From contig JAHQIW010000655.1 of assembly GCA_019055375.1 (NCBI GenBank), positions 1 through 64,000 on the forward strand: a stretch of DNA of 64,000 nucleotides, written 5' to 3'. The position numbers were made by a program, and so were the translations under genes. The number at the start of each line of letters is the position of its first letter. Positions within the stretch are counted from its first letter, which is position 1. Positions 24,181-35,214 of this stretch are shown one piece after another. This DNA comes from Parelaphostrongylus tenuis. Lineage: Eukaryota; Nematoda; Chromadorea; Rhabditida; Metastrongylidae. Under the pieces are notes generated by a model, which was not told the origin of the DNA, made no database searches, and saw only the letters and a list, made by a program, of their open reading frames with translations.

Positions 24181-25197
24181 CCAGCCTCCATACTTGAGTC
24201 AAACCATCATGGACGGCTAACGCAATAAGAAATGAATGGAAAGTGTATTTAGCAACCGCACATTTTGTGAAGACGGACCGTTTAAGTACCTAAATTTTCA
24301 GTTGCTGACTGATCACAAATATTCAGGTAAAGAAATGTCAGTTGGAAGATGCTTCTTTTTGGAAGACTATGCATTCCTTCCTGAAACAAAGAATTAGAAT
24401 CTTGACACTTCCTTACCTGAAAATTTCTCATAGAAGGTCTTTTCCGTGATGTTCCATAATTAAGCCACAATAACGTCCTCCTTGAAATCTAAAATTTAAT
24501 ACTTGGGAGGTGTTGACGAGCGCGCGCCAAGGCAAGTTCTCTTGTGTGCCTCACGGCAGATCGTTGTAACATGTAATATAGTACACAATGGAAGCTAAAA
24601 GCTAAACAAACCTTTATGAGAGGCATGTAGCGGAATTGTTGGACACCAAAAATGGTTGAGTCATCGTCTGAAAAAGGACGTTTCTACTAATCGTTGTCGT
24701 AATGATAATGAGAGCTTTACTTACTCGAGTAAAATTACGACCATAACTCAATTACAGTAGCGCTAACGCTCATGAAAGACGATAAAAAACTTGAAAACTC
24801 AAGACCACCCTTGTTCACACCTTAATTTCATTTGAAAAAGACTAAAAATTGCGATAAGCTCAGAAATATCGATGTATGGTTTCATTTACTCGAAAAATTC
24901 TATTAATCAATCACTAATACGACCTCAACAAGAAGTGATTTGAGTTGAGGATCTCCCTCAACCACAGGTATAGCTTTAAGATATATGTCAGGAGCGAAAA
25001 ATGAGCAGGTGAAAAACAGATTAAATAGTTCGCATGGTTCCTGACGTTGCTTTTATCCGTGCCGAGATCCTGCTACACGTTTTCCGAGTCACTCGCCAAC
25101 AGATGTTGAAGTGGAATAAGACACATCAGTTAAGAGTGGAATTTGATTCTATCATGAGTCACGATAACCAAAGAGCACGAATGGAAAAACTTGACAA
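24181..25197. other. intergenic DNA, nothing recognised
   Basis: AT-rich, stop-rich sequence without a domain, RNA gene or clear repeat. Confidence 0.5.
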
Positions 25198-25449
25198 TTG
25201 ATTGATGTGTACCTGGGTTATCTATACATACTAGATCTAGAAAGAAGAAACTTTGCTTTTCACTTTGTCGCTTCGATGTTGAAGTGTTTTCCTTCGAAAT
25301 ACATTTCAAGAATCACTTATGTGAAGTCAGAGACGTTGAAAAGGGAACATTGGGTTGACTATATTGATGCCAGCACTAAGGAAGAGTATTGTAGGACAGT
25401 GCCGTCCATTCGCGTCTATGTCTCTAGAGTATGTCTGAAGTGTCCATAG
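25198..25449 (+). other. unrecognised 83-codon open frame
   Basis: A plus-strand frame starting on TTG, with ATG codons further in. The product has a plausible amino-acid mix (LYILDLERRNFAFHFVASML, then KREHWVDYIDASTKEEY) and a Cys-rich tail. I recognise no domain, and there is no upstream ATG or convincing splice pair. It could be an exon of a host gene or a piece of a retroelement open reading frame. Confidence 0.25.
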
Positions 25450-26396
25450 ACTGGTTGGAAAGTGTCTAAGAGCGCATATTTTGCTGCTGCAATCCATGAC
25501 ACTGAAATCTAAGAAGTTTTAGCAGACTCTTTACTAGTTGGTTTTTTTTCAAATTTTAACTCCACAACCACACCTTATTTTTAGAGCAACACACAGCCCG
25601 CTTATTTATGGAATGCGTTGGGCCATTGCACAACTAGGTGATTTACCGTAATTGTCTACAGATGGCCGTGAATAAGGAACTGCACAATGCACTGGGCCCG
25701 GTTTTGGCGCTGTATTTTGAGTTTTAAACTTTGCATTATGAGCTACTAGGTTTGTAAACCCGCTGATTATGGCGTATATCTTCAGGAATACATGAAATTC
25801 TAGGGGTCTTTTTGGTGCACAGAGCCTTTCCTCTAATCTTCAGCTGTTAGCAAAAATAAATACCTCAACGATTTTTATGACTGTGCTCATTTTCTGAAAA
25901 AAAAGCCTTTCCAGTCTTTACTAGCAGAGAAAAACACATTGTTGCGTGCTTGGTTTAAGTTGCTCGCTCTGCTAAAGCCTGTGAATGGTCTACGTAAGAC
26001 TTTCAAAAATCATTCGATGGCCCAGATTTGACTGATTTTGAATGAAAAAAGGTTTTTAGTAAAATCTTTCATAAAGCGGCGCTAGAGCGGAGAAGGATAT
26101 TACGTTTTACAAAAGTTGTAACAGTACAATTACAAAAACACTTATAAATGATATGCAAAGCTTCTAAAACACAATAGGAATCGAGCTCTTATTTCGTCCT
26201 TTCCGGAGATGCGTGCTTACAATTTATAATTCCGAGGCTTCTGTTCTAATATCACTATTTCTGCGATACGCAGTATCAATTTTATCAGCAACCAACAGTC
26301 TACGGTTAGGTCTTCTAAGCACACATTGGCAATGACCCCATAGCTACACTGGCAGTAATTGATAGATGAATCAACAAGACTCTTTATCTAATCAAA
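25450..26396. other. intergenic DNA, nothing recognised
   Basis: AT-rich sequence with no coding-like frame of note. Confidence 0.5.
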
Positions 26397-26660
26397 ATTC
26401 TTTTTATTTGACTGCCACTTGCTGGGTTATGATGTTACAATATACCCAATAATGTGGAGTGTTGTGCAAAAAAAATTGCGTCAGCCGGGATTCGAACCTA
26501 GATCTCACTCTTTCTGGGAGCATATGCTGACCGTTGCGACATCGACGCGAATCTCGGCTAAACCAAATATTCTTGCACAGCACTCCACATTACTGAACAT
26601 ATCGTAACTCTTTATTTAATCGCTTTTCAACAGTGATATGATGTCACAATTACATATTGA
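26397..26660. mobile_element. TR-MITE family, copy with both ends
   Basis: Left end: CTTTTTATTTGACTGCC, GTTATGATGTTACA, ATATACCCAATAATGTGGAG, TGTTGTGCAAAA. Right end, as reverse complement: TTGCACAGCACTCCACATTA, then a GTTACGA-like block, CTTTATTTAATCGC and ATGATGTCACAA. Between the inverted repeats a minus-strand tRNA-like core carries an A-box-like GTCGCAACGGTCAGCATATG and a canonical B box, GGTTCGAATCC (about 26485-26500). So a Pol III-type promoter is enclosed by transposon-style inverted repeats. No protein is encoded. Confidence 0.75.
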
Positions 26661-26856
26661 ATAATACCAAGAGGTTTTTGAGATATTCCGTCACTGCTAA
26701 AAAAAGTCGATTTCATAAAGAACTCAAAAGAAAGGTTTGCGAATGATTTTTTTAGAAAAATCTTTCCTACAGGCACAGTAGAGGTGTCGCTAGCATATAT
26801 GGGCCAATGGCTGTAACGAATCTAAGTCTTCACTACAAAAGAAAAGTTGAAACGCG
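26661..26856. other. spacer between two repeats
   Basis: AT-rich DNA with no recognised feature. Confidence 0.4.
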
Positions 26857-27065
26857 AGTGTGGCGCAGCGATTAGAGGTGCTCTAGAACACACATAATCA
26901 ATCGATGGTCGATGGTTCGATCTCGTGCTCAAGCCTCATATAGCCTTCTATTTTTCCGGTTGGTGAATAGGTACTAGACTTGTTTTGCGAGGACTGCAGC
27001 ACGGACTTGATAGAATTGGTAAGCCAGCGTTGAATCAAATCATAAAGGCGAGATATGCTTCAAAA
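26857..27065 (+). mobile_element. tRNA-derived SINE (SINE-1), copy 2
   Basis: The best-oriented copy. TGGCGCAGCGATTAGAGG (A-box-like) is followed about 50 bases later by ATGGTTCGATCTCG (B-box-like). The SINE-1 body follows (TACTAGACTTGTTTTGCGAG, GACTGCAGCACGGACTTG), then the end GGCGAGATATGCTTCAAA. The tRNA-like head lacks proper stems, so it is a SINE and not a tRNA gene. Confidence 0.8.
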
Positions 27066-27309
27066 AATTCACGATAAATACATGTCGCTTTCCCAAAGAA
27101 TGATCAACGCTGAAAACTTCATTCTTTTTTAATTTCTTTATGGACTTTGCTCAAGATCAAAAGTTTCTACACACTCGCTGCATAACTCATCCTTGCTGAG
27201 TTTATTGCCATCAGTTGCTGCTCCTGATTGAAGTAATGTACTGATCCTCAAGACGGTCTGAACATAGCTTCTTTGTACTTAGAAGACCAATTGTATCCAA
27301 TCAGTGAAT
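27066..27309. other. intergenic DNA
   Basis: No recognised feature. Confidence 0.4.
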
Positions 27310-28010
27310 TCAACGACACCAAACTTTAGTGGTCAAAGCAACCCCCCCTCTCCTTGTGAGAGATGGCGTTGATGGTGGGGCGCGTTTGTTGCGTGCAGTG
27401 TCTGAAGTTGAATGATTAAGAGGTTGGGCAGTTTGACCGATCGTGATACTATCGGTCGTCCGAGTAACAAACTGGACCGTATTATTGTAGAGTTCCTCAA
27501 ATCCAGGAGACCTGAAGTGCTGATTATGAGTAATCCGCACTTGCATTCAAGACAATGATGGCAAAGGATCCTGGTTAGCAGCTACATATCTATGCTGACG
27601 TTTACACTTCTTTCCATGAGCATATTAAGAATAAGTACTCATCAAAGTACTAGATGCAGATTATACCGCGACGAAGCCCTCCAAAGGCAAAATGCGACTG
27701 TAGAATGATACTCTACAAAGTATTCTTGTCGTTGAGCACCATGCATAAGCAGACGAAACACCCACTCTAGAAAGATGGTGAGCCAATGAAGGCTGTAAAG
27801 TGATTGAATTTTGCGCATAACATGTAGCAATCATCACAACTAACCATCAGCCGAAAAAGTGCAATAACATTAGAAATCCTGGACAGGGCAATATCCGGTC
27901 CCGCTGGAACAGCCGGAGAACGTATGCACACAGATCGCGTTCGTCAAGAAGATCGAGGCACTCATCGAAGTACACATCATTTTCAGAACCGGTAGTGCTG
28001 GACGATGGAA
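27310..28010 (-). pseudogene. coding-like minus-strand cluster, unrecognised
   Basis: Three minus-strand stretches read well as protein. The first, about 28010-27855, is only some 57 codons but unusually acidic and regular (NDVYFDECLDLLDERDLCAY, then LRLFQRDRILPCPGF). The second, 27830-27642, has 62 codons with aromatic and Leu-rich content. The third, 27546-27310, has 78 codons, is Thr-, Ser- and Arg-rich and ends near TRRGGVALTTKVWC. They share strand and order but are separated by stops and lack good start codons or clear splice pairs. They could be exons of a host gene or a broken retroelement. I do not recognise the product. Confidence 0.3.
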
Positions 28011-29410
28011 CTGACCCTCATGTCTAAGCATGTTCAGCTAATGTAACACCAGCTGCTGTTGATAGGTGATGAGAGGAAAAACAGAAGGAGTACACTTAAC
28101 GGCATAACCTCATTGACAAATTCAGGATCACATGCGAAGATCTAAAGAACTTTACATAGGTATTTAGGTCAGGCTCAAAAAATGAAGGTTACTAAAACTT
28201 GTGCTGAAGCTCCTACTGCTATAGCCATACTGCTTAAATAAAATAAGACGTCAAGACTAATATCATAGATTAAACAAGAAAGAAAGATTTTGATACATTT
28301 TTTTAAGAAGAGCTCATCATTGCTGAATTTCACTAGATCTCTTATGGGCAATGCACTTTGTACAATATTCCTGATGTAGTGTAGATGTAACTAAACGCAG
28401 AAAAACTAAACTAAGGAGCGGAAATAGCAACATTCAACTCTCAGTTGCTCACAGAACAAAGACGCAAACGAAGAAGTTGAGGTCGTTTACAAATACTCTG
28501 GAATAATGTTTTTCTTCTCTCAAATTTTTAAACACCAGGTGCTCTATCTTCTGTAGGTTAATCGTTGTTGGATCCAGATTGTAAGACATGTGAAATACTT
28601 ATTGGTTACTTTATCGGAAATACCTATTTAGATCGCTTGAGAAATTCCTTGACTCTATCAGGTCATAAAAAATTAACTGTTGGTTGTTCCACAGCAGAAA
28701 TCTTATATTTACAAGCTTTTCGAGAAAGATGCTTTTAGGAGTACCGTTTTTTTCATATATATGAACAGAGAGTGAGAAAATGAGAAAAAAAATACCATAG
28801 GAAATGCTAATAGAATCATTTCAGGAACAATGCGATTTTTACGTTGGAACAAAGAATTTATAGACACATGGCGATTGTTTTGACCCAGGAAAAAGCCCAT
28901 GTAGAGTCTTTTCAATGACGTTTAAACACTTACTGATAATTATAACCTTTGAAATCTGAATCTAATCAATAGATGCTCTATTTCCATTGCAGCGCCAATA
29001 CGAATTCGCCCCCGATACAAGCAGCGATCAGAGTAGGGTTAGGAAGATGCGACGGCGCGCAGCGTGACCTAAAATGGGTGGCGGCGGTCCTAAAAGAGTA
29101 ACTTATCGAGATCTTTAACACTTGACCCAACACAATCCAATCCACCGTTCTTAACTTCGCATGCCGTAAGCGGGCGCGCATTCTGTATTTGTGCGCGCTG
29201 GTTATAGAAGATGGGAATGTAATTAGTAAACTGAGATCCGAGAAAATAGTATCATTATTAATTGATGGTTATCACAGAAGATATTGCTATAAAGGTTTTT
29301 CTTGACATAAAGGACGCCAATGAGTTTGAGAGAATAGCTATGTTTGAACGAGTAAACAACTCATCCCAGGACCGACTATCTACTGTCCTCGGCATAGTTT
29401 GAACAAATTA
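28011..29410. other. intergenic DNA, nothing secure
   Basis: Mostly AT-rich. A GC-richer patch at about 28985-29180 is open for 67 codons on the minus strand but matches nothing I know and has no splice or start context. The sequence directly left of 29411 shows no target-site duplication that I can pair with the other side of the Penelope element. Confidence 0.4.
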
Positions 29411-29482
29411 GTATCTTCTTCTGTTTAGCCGCTCCAAAGTGTTATTGATATTATTTATTGAATATCAGCGAAGCATACAACA
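29411..29482 (+). repeat. Penelope element left terminal inverted repeat
   Basis: Begins GTATCTTCTTCTGTTTAGCC and ends GAAGCATACAACA. It matches the reverse complement of 32028-32099 at all but 5 of 72 positions by eye. It contains TGATATT...AATATCA, which can form a small hairpin. Confidence 0.9.
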
Positions 29483-29494
29483 AAAAAAAAACTT

Positions 29495-31780
29495 TTGAAC
29501 AATTCACACAGGCAAACTTCACCAAAACACTATAACACCGTTGACGAAAGCAATAAGAGTCTAACTAACATTAATAATGTGCCGGAAACATCAAGGGTCA
29601 CCGTGTTCGAAGGCATGACTCTCCCCGATTGTGCGCGCTCGCTCTTAGAAATGGGCCCAAGTTTCTCACCAGCGCAATCCATTTCTAAGGAAACCCTGTG
29701 TAGTATCGCGTGCAATTTGCAAGATCTTCAAGATCGGCTCCGCTATAAAGCTAGACTAGAAACCACCCAATAGGCGCGAACAGCAGGAAAATTGTAGGGG
29801 CATTGCCAACACCGCCTTTTTTCGGCGTTCTCTAGATAACAAGACCCTAATAATGAAGTGGATATCAATTTCGCATAATTTTCGGACGAAACTCTTAGAA
29901 TCCTCAATCACTATCGCGCAAAAAAAGATTAGCTCCAACCTAACATCAACGCAGAAAATCGGTACACGACAGCTACGGGAGCTAATAAAGTCCAAAACCA
30001 TTCAACTATCAGTTAGTGATATGGGAGGAGAGTTTGTGGTAATTCCCCATAAGTTGGATGTTGAGATAACGAAAATACACCTCAGACACTACACTCTATC
30101 GTCCATCATCCAATAAGGAATTTCAAAAACAATATCGAAAGTTGAATAGTGAATGGGTAAATATAACAAGTTCGGCTGATTTAAAATCTTCCATTATTTC
30201 TCAACTAAAACTTAGTCCACCATTATGCCCCGTCTTGTACTTACTTATTAAGACTCATAAGTTGGTATGTACTGATGATCTTGCGTCTACTGATCCATCA
30301 AAATTCAAATTTAGATCCATCATCAGCTTGTGTAGACGGGCCAACGGATAGAACAACGTGGTTTTTAGACTGAATACTAGTCCAACTACTAAAACACTTC
30401 CAGCCCATCTTACCAATACCCAAATGTTCTTGGATCGTCTACGTAACGCGTCCCCCAACAACGCGTAGTAATGGAATCGTCTCGACGTAACCGCTCTCTA
30501 TACAAACGTGTCGAATGAGTTCGCAATGCAAGCCATATGCGAGCTTCTAACGGAGCACGAACAAACTACGAACATGTATTGCTTCTCCATTCGGCAGGTC
30601 ATGGCTCTCCTAAGAGAGTGCCTAAGCTGCTCATTCTTTAGATGGTCTGGGAATTATTTGCGCAGATCAGAGGGCTGGCAATGGGACAACGACTAGCTCC
30701 GACCCTTGCTATCGTTTTTATGTCTAAAGTAGAGGCACCAATATTTGATCTCCGGCCGTTACCTCTACTGTAGGTACATAGATGATTGTTTTCGTCGTCT
30801 GCTCAACGCAAGAGGATATGGACAAATGTTTTGAGTCGTTAAATAGCCAACCAGAGTACATTACGTTCACCCGTGAGAAACCTATGGAAAATTGGCTTCC
30901 ATTTTTGAACGTTCAAGTTAACCTCCCTAAAAACTCCTACAACACAAAGTGGTATCGTAAACCAAGCAACAAAAACATCTTGGTTCACTACCTATCTGCT
31001 CATCCCTCGCACACAAAATGCGCACTAATAAAAAACATGTTTCGAACAGCTGCTAATGTGTGCACAGGAAATAAACACAAGTGGCGCGCTGAGCTTGGCG
31101 CAAAAAAAAAGCCACCTCTAATGGCTACAACACGATAGGAGCTTCTCGGGTTAAATTTAGAGAAATTCGGCGCCCCTATACGGAAGGTCTAGCAAGGACA
31201 AAGTTCCATTCATCCTGTTTTATTTCTAACGAAGTGAGTGCAGCAATTTAACGCTGCTTAAAAAGAGCAGGTTTAGATAATCTCGGTAGCAGTAGTTGAG
31301 ATACCACCAAAAACACTAAAATGCAAATTAGTCCGCACCCGGCTGTATGATCGTCTCTGCGCAACCAACGACTGCAAAGTTTGCTCAAACGGCAGAGACG
31401 GCGACTGCATGAGGTCGGATACAATTTACCTGATCTCTTGCGAGGCATGCGGGATGAATACATTGGCGAAACGGGTAGACCACTCTGAATCCGCGTAAAA
31501 GAGCACTTAGCTGGGAAACGTAACTCCGAACCAAAAACCCCACGAGGCACGCATAGGGAACAGAAGCATAAGGGAGCAGATTTTGACGCTAAACTCACGG
31601 TCCTTGCACAGGAATCGAAAACGTCCTACGCGTAAGACTTTGGAAGCCTTTTGGATACATGGCAAAGACCTAAAAATGGCCCGCAAAGAGGAATGCCTCG
31701 TAATAACGCGTGACCTAGCACCATACCTCAGGCTAATATTCCCGCCTGAGCCAGGCACAGTCTTACATTAGCACAGAATC
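29495..31780 (+). pseudogene. Penelope-like reverse transcriptase / GIY-YIG endonuclease, frameshifted
   Basis: N-terminal region at 29495-29773 and 29853-30116. Reverse transcriptase: YLLIKTHKL and FRSIIS (about 30236-30325), motif A LDVTALYTNV (30481-30510; the catalytic Asp is kept), motif B GLAMGQRLAPTLAI (about 30670-30712) and motif C RYIDD (30772-30786; both catalytic Asp residues kept). A frameshift follows immediately, and the thumb continues from 30790 to 31110. The linker has a Cys cluster (CKVCSNGRDGDC), then the endonuclease: TIYLISCEACG, a frameshift, EYIGETGRPL, an in-frame TGA, IRVKEHL (about 31424-31512). The C terminus runs to 31771. Further stops (TAG TAA just before motif A; TAG after motif B) rule out a functional product. 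Family proteins are usually about 700-850 residues, consistent with the span seen. Confidence 0.88.
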
Positions 31781-31887
31781 CAAGTGGCAGGTCTTCAATG
31801 ATCAATTGAAAGACCTAAAACGTCTAAGCGGTGAGTGTTTTTTGAAATGAAGTTTTTCAATGCGACCCAAAAATATCTCTGACGTTT

Positions 31888-31990
31888 TTTGCTAGGGTTA
31901 TGAAGGCATTTGATTCAATAATTTGCGAATCAATTTGACCTTTCCAGGCTATGCAACATGGCGAATCTTGCCGAAACGTTAGCTACCACG
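31888..31990 (+). other. Penelope 3' untranslated structured block
   Basis: Between the end of the endonuclease region and the right terminal repeat, GGTTATGAAGGC is paired at a distance with GCCGAAACGTTAGC (AGGC/GCC), with GCTA/TAGC able to pair outside. Hammerhead ribozyme motifs are known from Penelope elements, but the spacing and outer pairing here do not give a proper hammerhead fold, so I call only a structured block. Confidence 0.3.
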
Positions 31991-32027
31991 ACTGTCTGTA
32001 ATATTCGTGCTGCATTATTAACTGTAT

Positions 32028-32099
32028 TGTTATATGCTTCGCTGATATTCAATAAATAATATCAGTAACACCTCGGAGCGGCTAAATAGAAGAAGATAC
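32028..32099 (-). repeat. Penelope element right terminal inverted repeat
   Basis: Reverse complement of the left repeat. It contains a perfect 8-bp hairpin, CTGATATT with AATATCAG, around the loop CAATAAAT (about 32042-32065). Confidence 0.9.
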
Positions 32100-32159
32100 C
32101 GGGTAAACAGCATCAGTACACAGAATAACACATTTTCAACTGTTATACAATATTTCTTA

Positions 32160-32530
32160 GTAATTGCCAATTATAAGGTGAGAAATGAAAAACCTATTTT
32201 CATTCGCTGAGCAAGAACTTTTCGTAGGAGTGTTAGTAATCATTCGAAAGCTTAAACCTCTGGCTAGCTCGGTAAGCGAACGGTCTTCGAACATACACTT
32301 TTCTTGACAATGTTAAAGAAATAAAACCTATGTGTTTCACACACGCACTTTCCTCGCAAGACTAAGCTCTATCTCCAGAGAATTAGTTGTCATTCAATAG
32401 CGTAAGATTAAGAATTTTAGTGTTGCGTCCAATTTCTGGAAAAAAGTGCTTCTCTGCAATGTACCAGGAAAAATAAGATCGAGTTTCACACATTCGGCTT
32501 GCTCATTTACAGGCTAAACCAAAGGCGGGG
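32160..32530 (+). repeat. IR-1 family arm
   Basis: Begins GAAATGAAAAACC, TTTTCATTCGCTGAGCAAG, then the family signature GGAGTGTTAGTAATCATTCG followed by AAAGCTTAAACCTCTGG. It then runs into a second internal motif (CTCCAGAGAATTAGTTGTCATTCAATAGCG, here spanning about 32371-32405). A coding-like frame at 32536-32745 follows directly and is probably internal IR-1 or unrelated sequence. No opposite arm is seen close by except the cluster from 33.5 kb. Confidence 0.65.
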
Positions 32531-33499
32531 ATCTGGTGGCTGCAGATTCAATGCAGCACCTTTTCACGATCATCGATCGGCGCCTCGAAGAAGTGTGGTT
32601 TTTGTCATCTGATGAGGAATTTCTTTCTTTCTCGAATGGAACTCCAGATCAAACGATGACTCTGATATTGAAGGACTTTCTTTATACACTCATACGCTTT
32701 CCGTGCTTCCAGCGGAGAAATAGTTCAATTGCTCAGCCGATGTGAAACATAACTTTATCTTGAATTTTACAGCGTTACAAATAGGTCTTTCTCAATACCG
32801 ACCACGTGGGGCTGTAGGATTTTTATTTGGTCGCCTTATGATGGACAAGAACCAATTTCGATCATAACTACTCCATTTTTCGCAAATTATCCTTCTCTAA
32901 TTCCAATTCAGTAGCCTTTGTTCCATTTGTGCAGATCTTAATAGAATGCCAATTTTGATACCAGATTTGGTTTGTGCAATGAACTTCATGCTATGTTTCA
33001 CCACCAATTAAAAAATGTTTTGCTTTCGGAGTGCATTGCTGCGGCTTCATAACGGATTTTGTGGTATTATATGGCAAAATTTCAAATTTAAGCCAGCACT
33101 ATCGCCACGGAGAAATGACTGTTATTGAAGTAATCTTCATAGACGTATTTAAGGTAAAAAATCGCCAAGTTATCCTAGTAACCTCCATTTTTCTTGATGA
33201 AATGCGAAAATTACGTAAGCTAGTGCGCATAATCAGTGATAAGATTACAGGGATGCGTGATGTTTATATCAGTGTATAGTGGAAGATATAAGAACTTATT
33301 ATCTATGATACACTAGGAAAAGCTTTTTCCAGAACTCTACAGAGGTGTCAGCTCCTAATCGCTAGGCCACCGATAGTCATTGTAAAGGCAAATACTTACT
33401 CTACAGATAGGTGAGGTTAATAACGTCAACTCACTGAAGAGATTATAGTCAGTTGTAGAAAAAACAGCTAAGCGATTATGTGTAAATCAATTTCTGGTA
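32531..33499. other. intergenic DNA
   Basis: Contains short open frames at 32536-32745 and 33031-33279 (plus) with no recognised domain. The first is preceded by TTTACAG at 32506-32512, which resembles a splice acceptor, but no matching donor or start is evident. Confidence 0.35.
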
Positions 33500-34580
33500 C
33501 TTTACGTTATTTGATCGCCGTTTTCGACCCTTCAAAAAAAGCTTACTTTGAGCTTGCTTCTAACGATTACGTAATCATTCAATGGCTTAGGTCGACTCCA
33601 TCTTCAAAAAGGCCTTGCTATTGAGTTGAAAGAACAAAGATAATGTTTTGTTTCCCATTCGAAGATTTTTCGCTGATCAAAGTTTTTTCTTCAGAGTTTC
33701 AGCAATCATTCGATAGATCAAATCTTTAAAATTCCAATGATCTGTTTAGTTTTTAAAATGGAAAAAGCATTACGATTGTAACAGCCAATATGAGGAATGT
33801 GTTTCGCAAAACTGAATCACTTCTATTATCCACTCCTAACTTCGATACCTTGAAAAAAACGTATTTTCTAGTCGTTTTTCAACGTTCAAGTAGTCGTTCG
33901 ATAGTTCAGATCAAAAGAATTTCGGTGGTGCATTTCGTCTTCAAAAACGCTTTTTTATTGCGCTAAAAGAAGAAGAGTCGTGTGGCAAAACCCAGTTTTC
34001 TTTTGGCCTTTTCTGAAGCACTAATAAGAAGTCCATTTGAGGAATCAGAAACATTACTGTAATCCTTGGGATTCGATCTATCGTTTGGTTCTTGAAACTA
34101 TAAGAAAGAAGCCCTGATCAGAGAAAAATCTTCGAATGAGGAACATCTTTGGTTTGCTCTTTCCAGCACGATAACAAGGCCTTTTTGAAAGTGAAATACA
34201 TCATTCAACTCCTTTAATTTAAACTCACAACTGGTTGTTTAAACACTAAAAACGAATAAGAAAGAACGATTAAAAAAATATGATTTTTTCAATGGACCGA
34301 ATTGTACAGAGGATAGTCGAAGCGATCCATTTTTTGCGAAACTCAATCTTCTCTGGCTGTTTCGGCGTGATGCAAGGCCCTTCATAAAAACTAAGTAGAA
34401 CATTGAAATCCTTAAAATTTGATCTATCGCTTGATAACTAAAATTACGAAGAAAAAACTTCGTTCAGCGGAAAATCTTCTAATGAGAAACAAAATTTTAT
34501 TTTTGCTTTTTCAGCTCATAAGAAGGCTTTTTTGAAGGTGAGATATACCATTCAAATTCCTTCAATTTGTGTTATAAACG
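33500..34580. repeat. cluster of three IR-1-related arms in both orientations
   Basis: Two direct copies, about 34060-34215 and 34410-34570, share GATCTATCG, then a Leu/Lys-codon-like A/T tract, AAAATCTTCKAATGAG, and AAGGCTTTTTTGAARGTGA. A third copy at about 33580-33745 carries the same blocks inverted (CTTCAAAAAGGCCTTGC, CATTCGAAGATTTTTCGCTGATC, ATCATTCGATAGATC). Opposed copies within 1 kb could form a long hairpin transcript. The blocks also resemble the inverted arms of IR-1 elements elsewhere. Confidence 0.65.
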
Positions 34581-34689
34581 GCTAATTGGACATTGAAAAA
34601 GACCGAGAAATACGTTTTTCATAAGGGGTCGAAAAGGCGATCAGACAACGGGAAGGTACCCAACTTTTTTTTATTTTTATATCATCTAT
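34581..34689. other. spacer
   Basis: Short AT-rich DNA between repeats. Confidence 0.3.
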
Positions 34690-34970
34690 CCTTACAGTGT
34701 TTCTTTTTTCACTGTGTGGATCCCATGACTCCAAGTATTTTACCTGTCCTTCAGTCTTTTTCTTGAACGTCGTAGAATACGTGTTAAGTTCATCTTCTTG
34801 CAACCTCGAGGACTGCCTGGTTATGGCGCTCCATAGGGTGTTCCTTGTTGATTGCCAGAGAGTGTTGGCAGGTGAGTATCGGCCCCACGCGCGCTGCGAC
34901 AATCACCACATCACATGCGAGCATCATGACCACTTGGACACGACGCGCCCGTCATGGCTGGGTACTAGTC
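34690..34970 (-). mobile_element. tRNA-headed SINE (SINE-2), copy 1
   Basis: On the minus strand: GCGTCGTGTCCAAGTGGTCA (an A-box-like block resembling the D-arm of a class II tRNA such as Ser or Leu), then GGGGCCGATACTCACC at a B-box position. The body contains CACCCTATGGAGCGCCATAA and GCAGTCCTCGAGGTTGCAAG. The same order recurs at 44036-44215, which defines the family. No protein is encoded. Confidence 0.65.
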
Positions 34971-35214
34971 ATGCATCTAATGCACCTTGTGCGATATAAA
35001 TTGCTATGTGCCGCTTGCATCGCTTCCATGTACCACTATACCACTAATATCTTATATTTCTTGAATCTTACCAAAATAATATGTCTTACAATGCATTCCC
35101 TATAAGAATGCCTCAACTTCTGATCTCTGAGCTTATAGAAGCATAAAGGAATATAACCAATCGCAACTCCTGAACTACCAATGAATGCACGGAACAAATG
35201 AGATGGTTGTTTTT
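34971..35214. other. intergenic DNA
   Basis: No recognised feature. Confidence 0.4.

Larger units (their letters stand above)
29411..32099 (+). mobile_element. Penelope-like retroelement with inverted terminal repeats
   Basis: A 2.7-kb unit bounded by 72-bp inverted repeats and carrying, in order on the plus strand, an N-terminal region, a Penelope-type reverse transcriptase and a GIY-YIG endonuclease. In the family this enzyme nicks chromosomal DNA and copies the element RNA at the nick. All parts are present and the length is close to a complete element, but many frameshifts and stops show that it is dead. It is oriented plus and is not interrupted by other repeats. Identity of the terminal repeats (about 93% by eye) suggests insertion that is not very ancient. 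Confidence 0.9.

Noticed and set aside
26485..26500. Functional tRNA genes (also at 748, 26925, 35553, 42830, 44040 and 60975)
   Set aside because: Good A/B boxes but no acceptor or anticodon stems; each sits inside a repeated SINE or TR-MITE unit.
31888..31990. Hammerhead ribozyme at the 3' end of the Penelope element
   Set aside because: GAAAC and a TGA-like half core are present, but the outer bases pair with each other instead of forming stems I and III.
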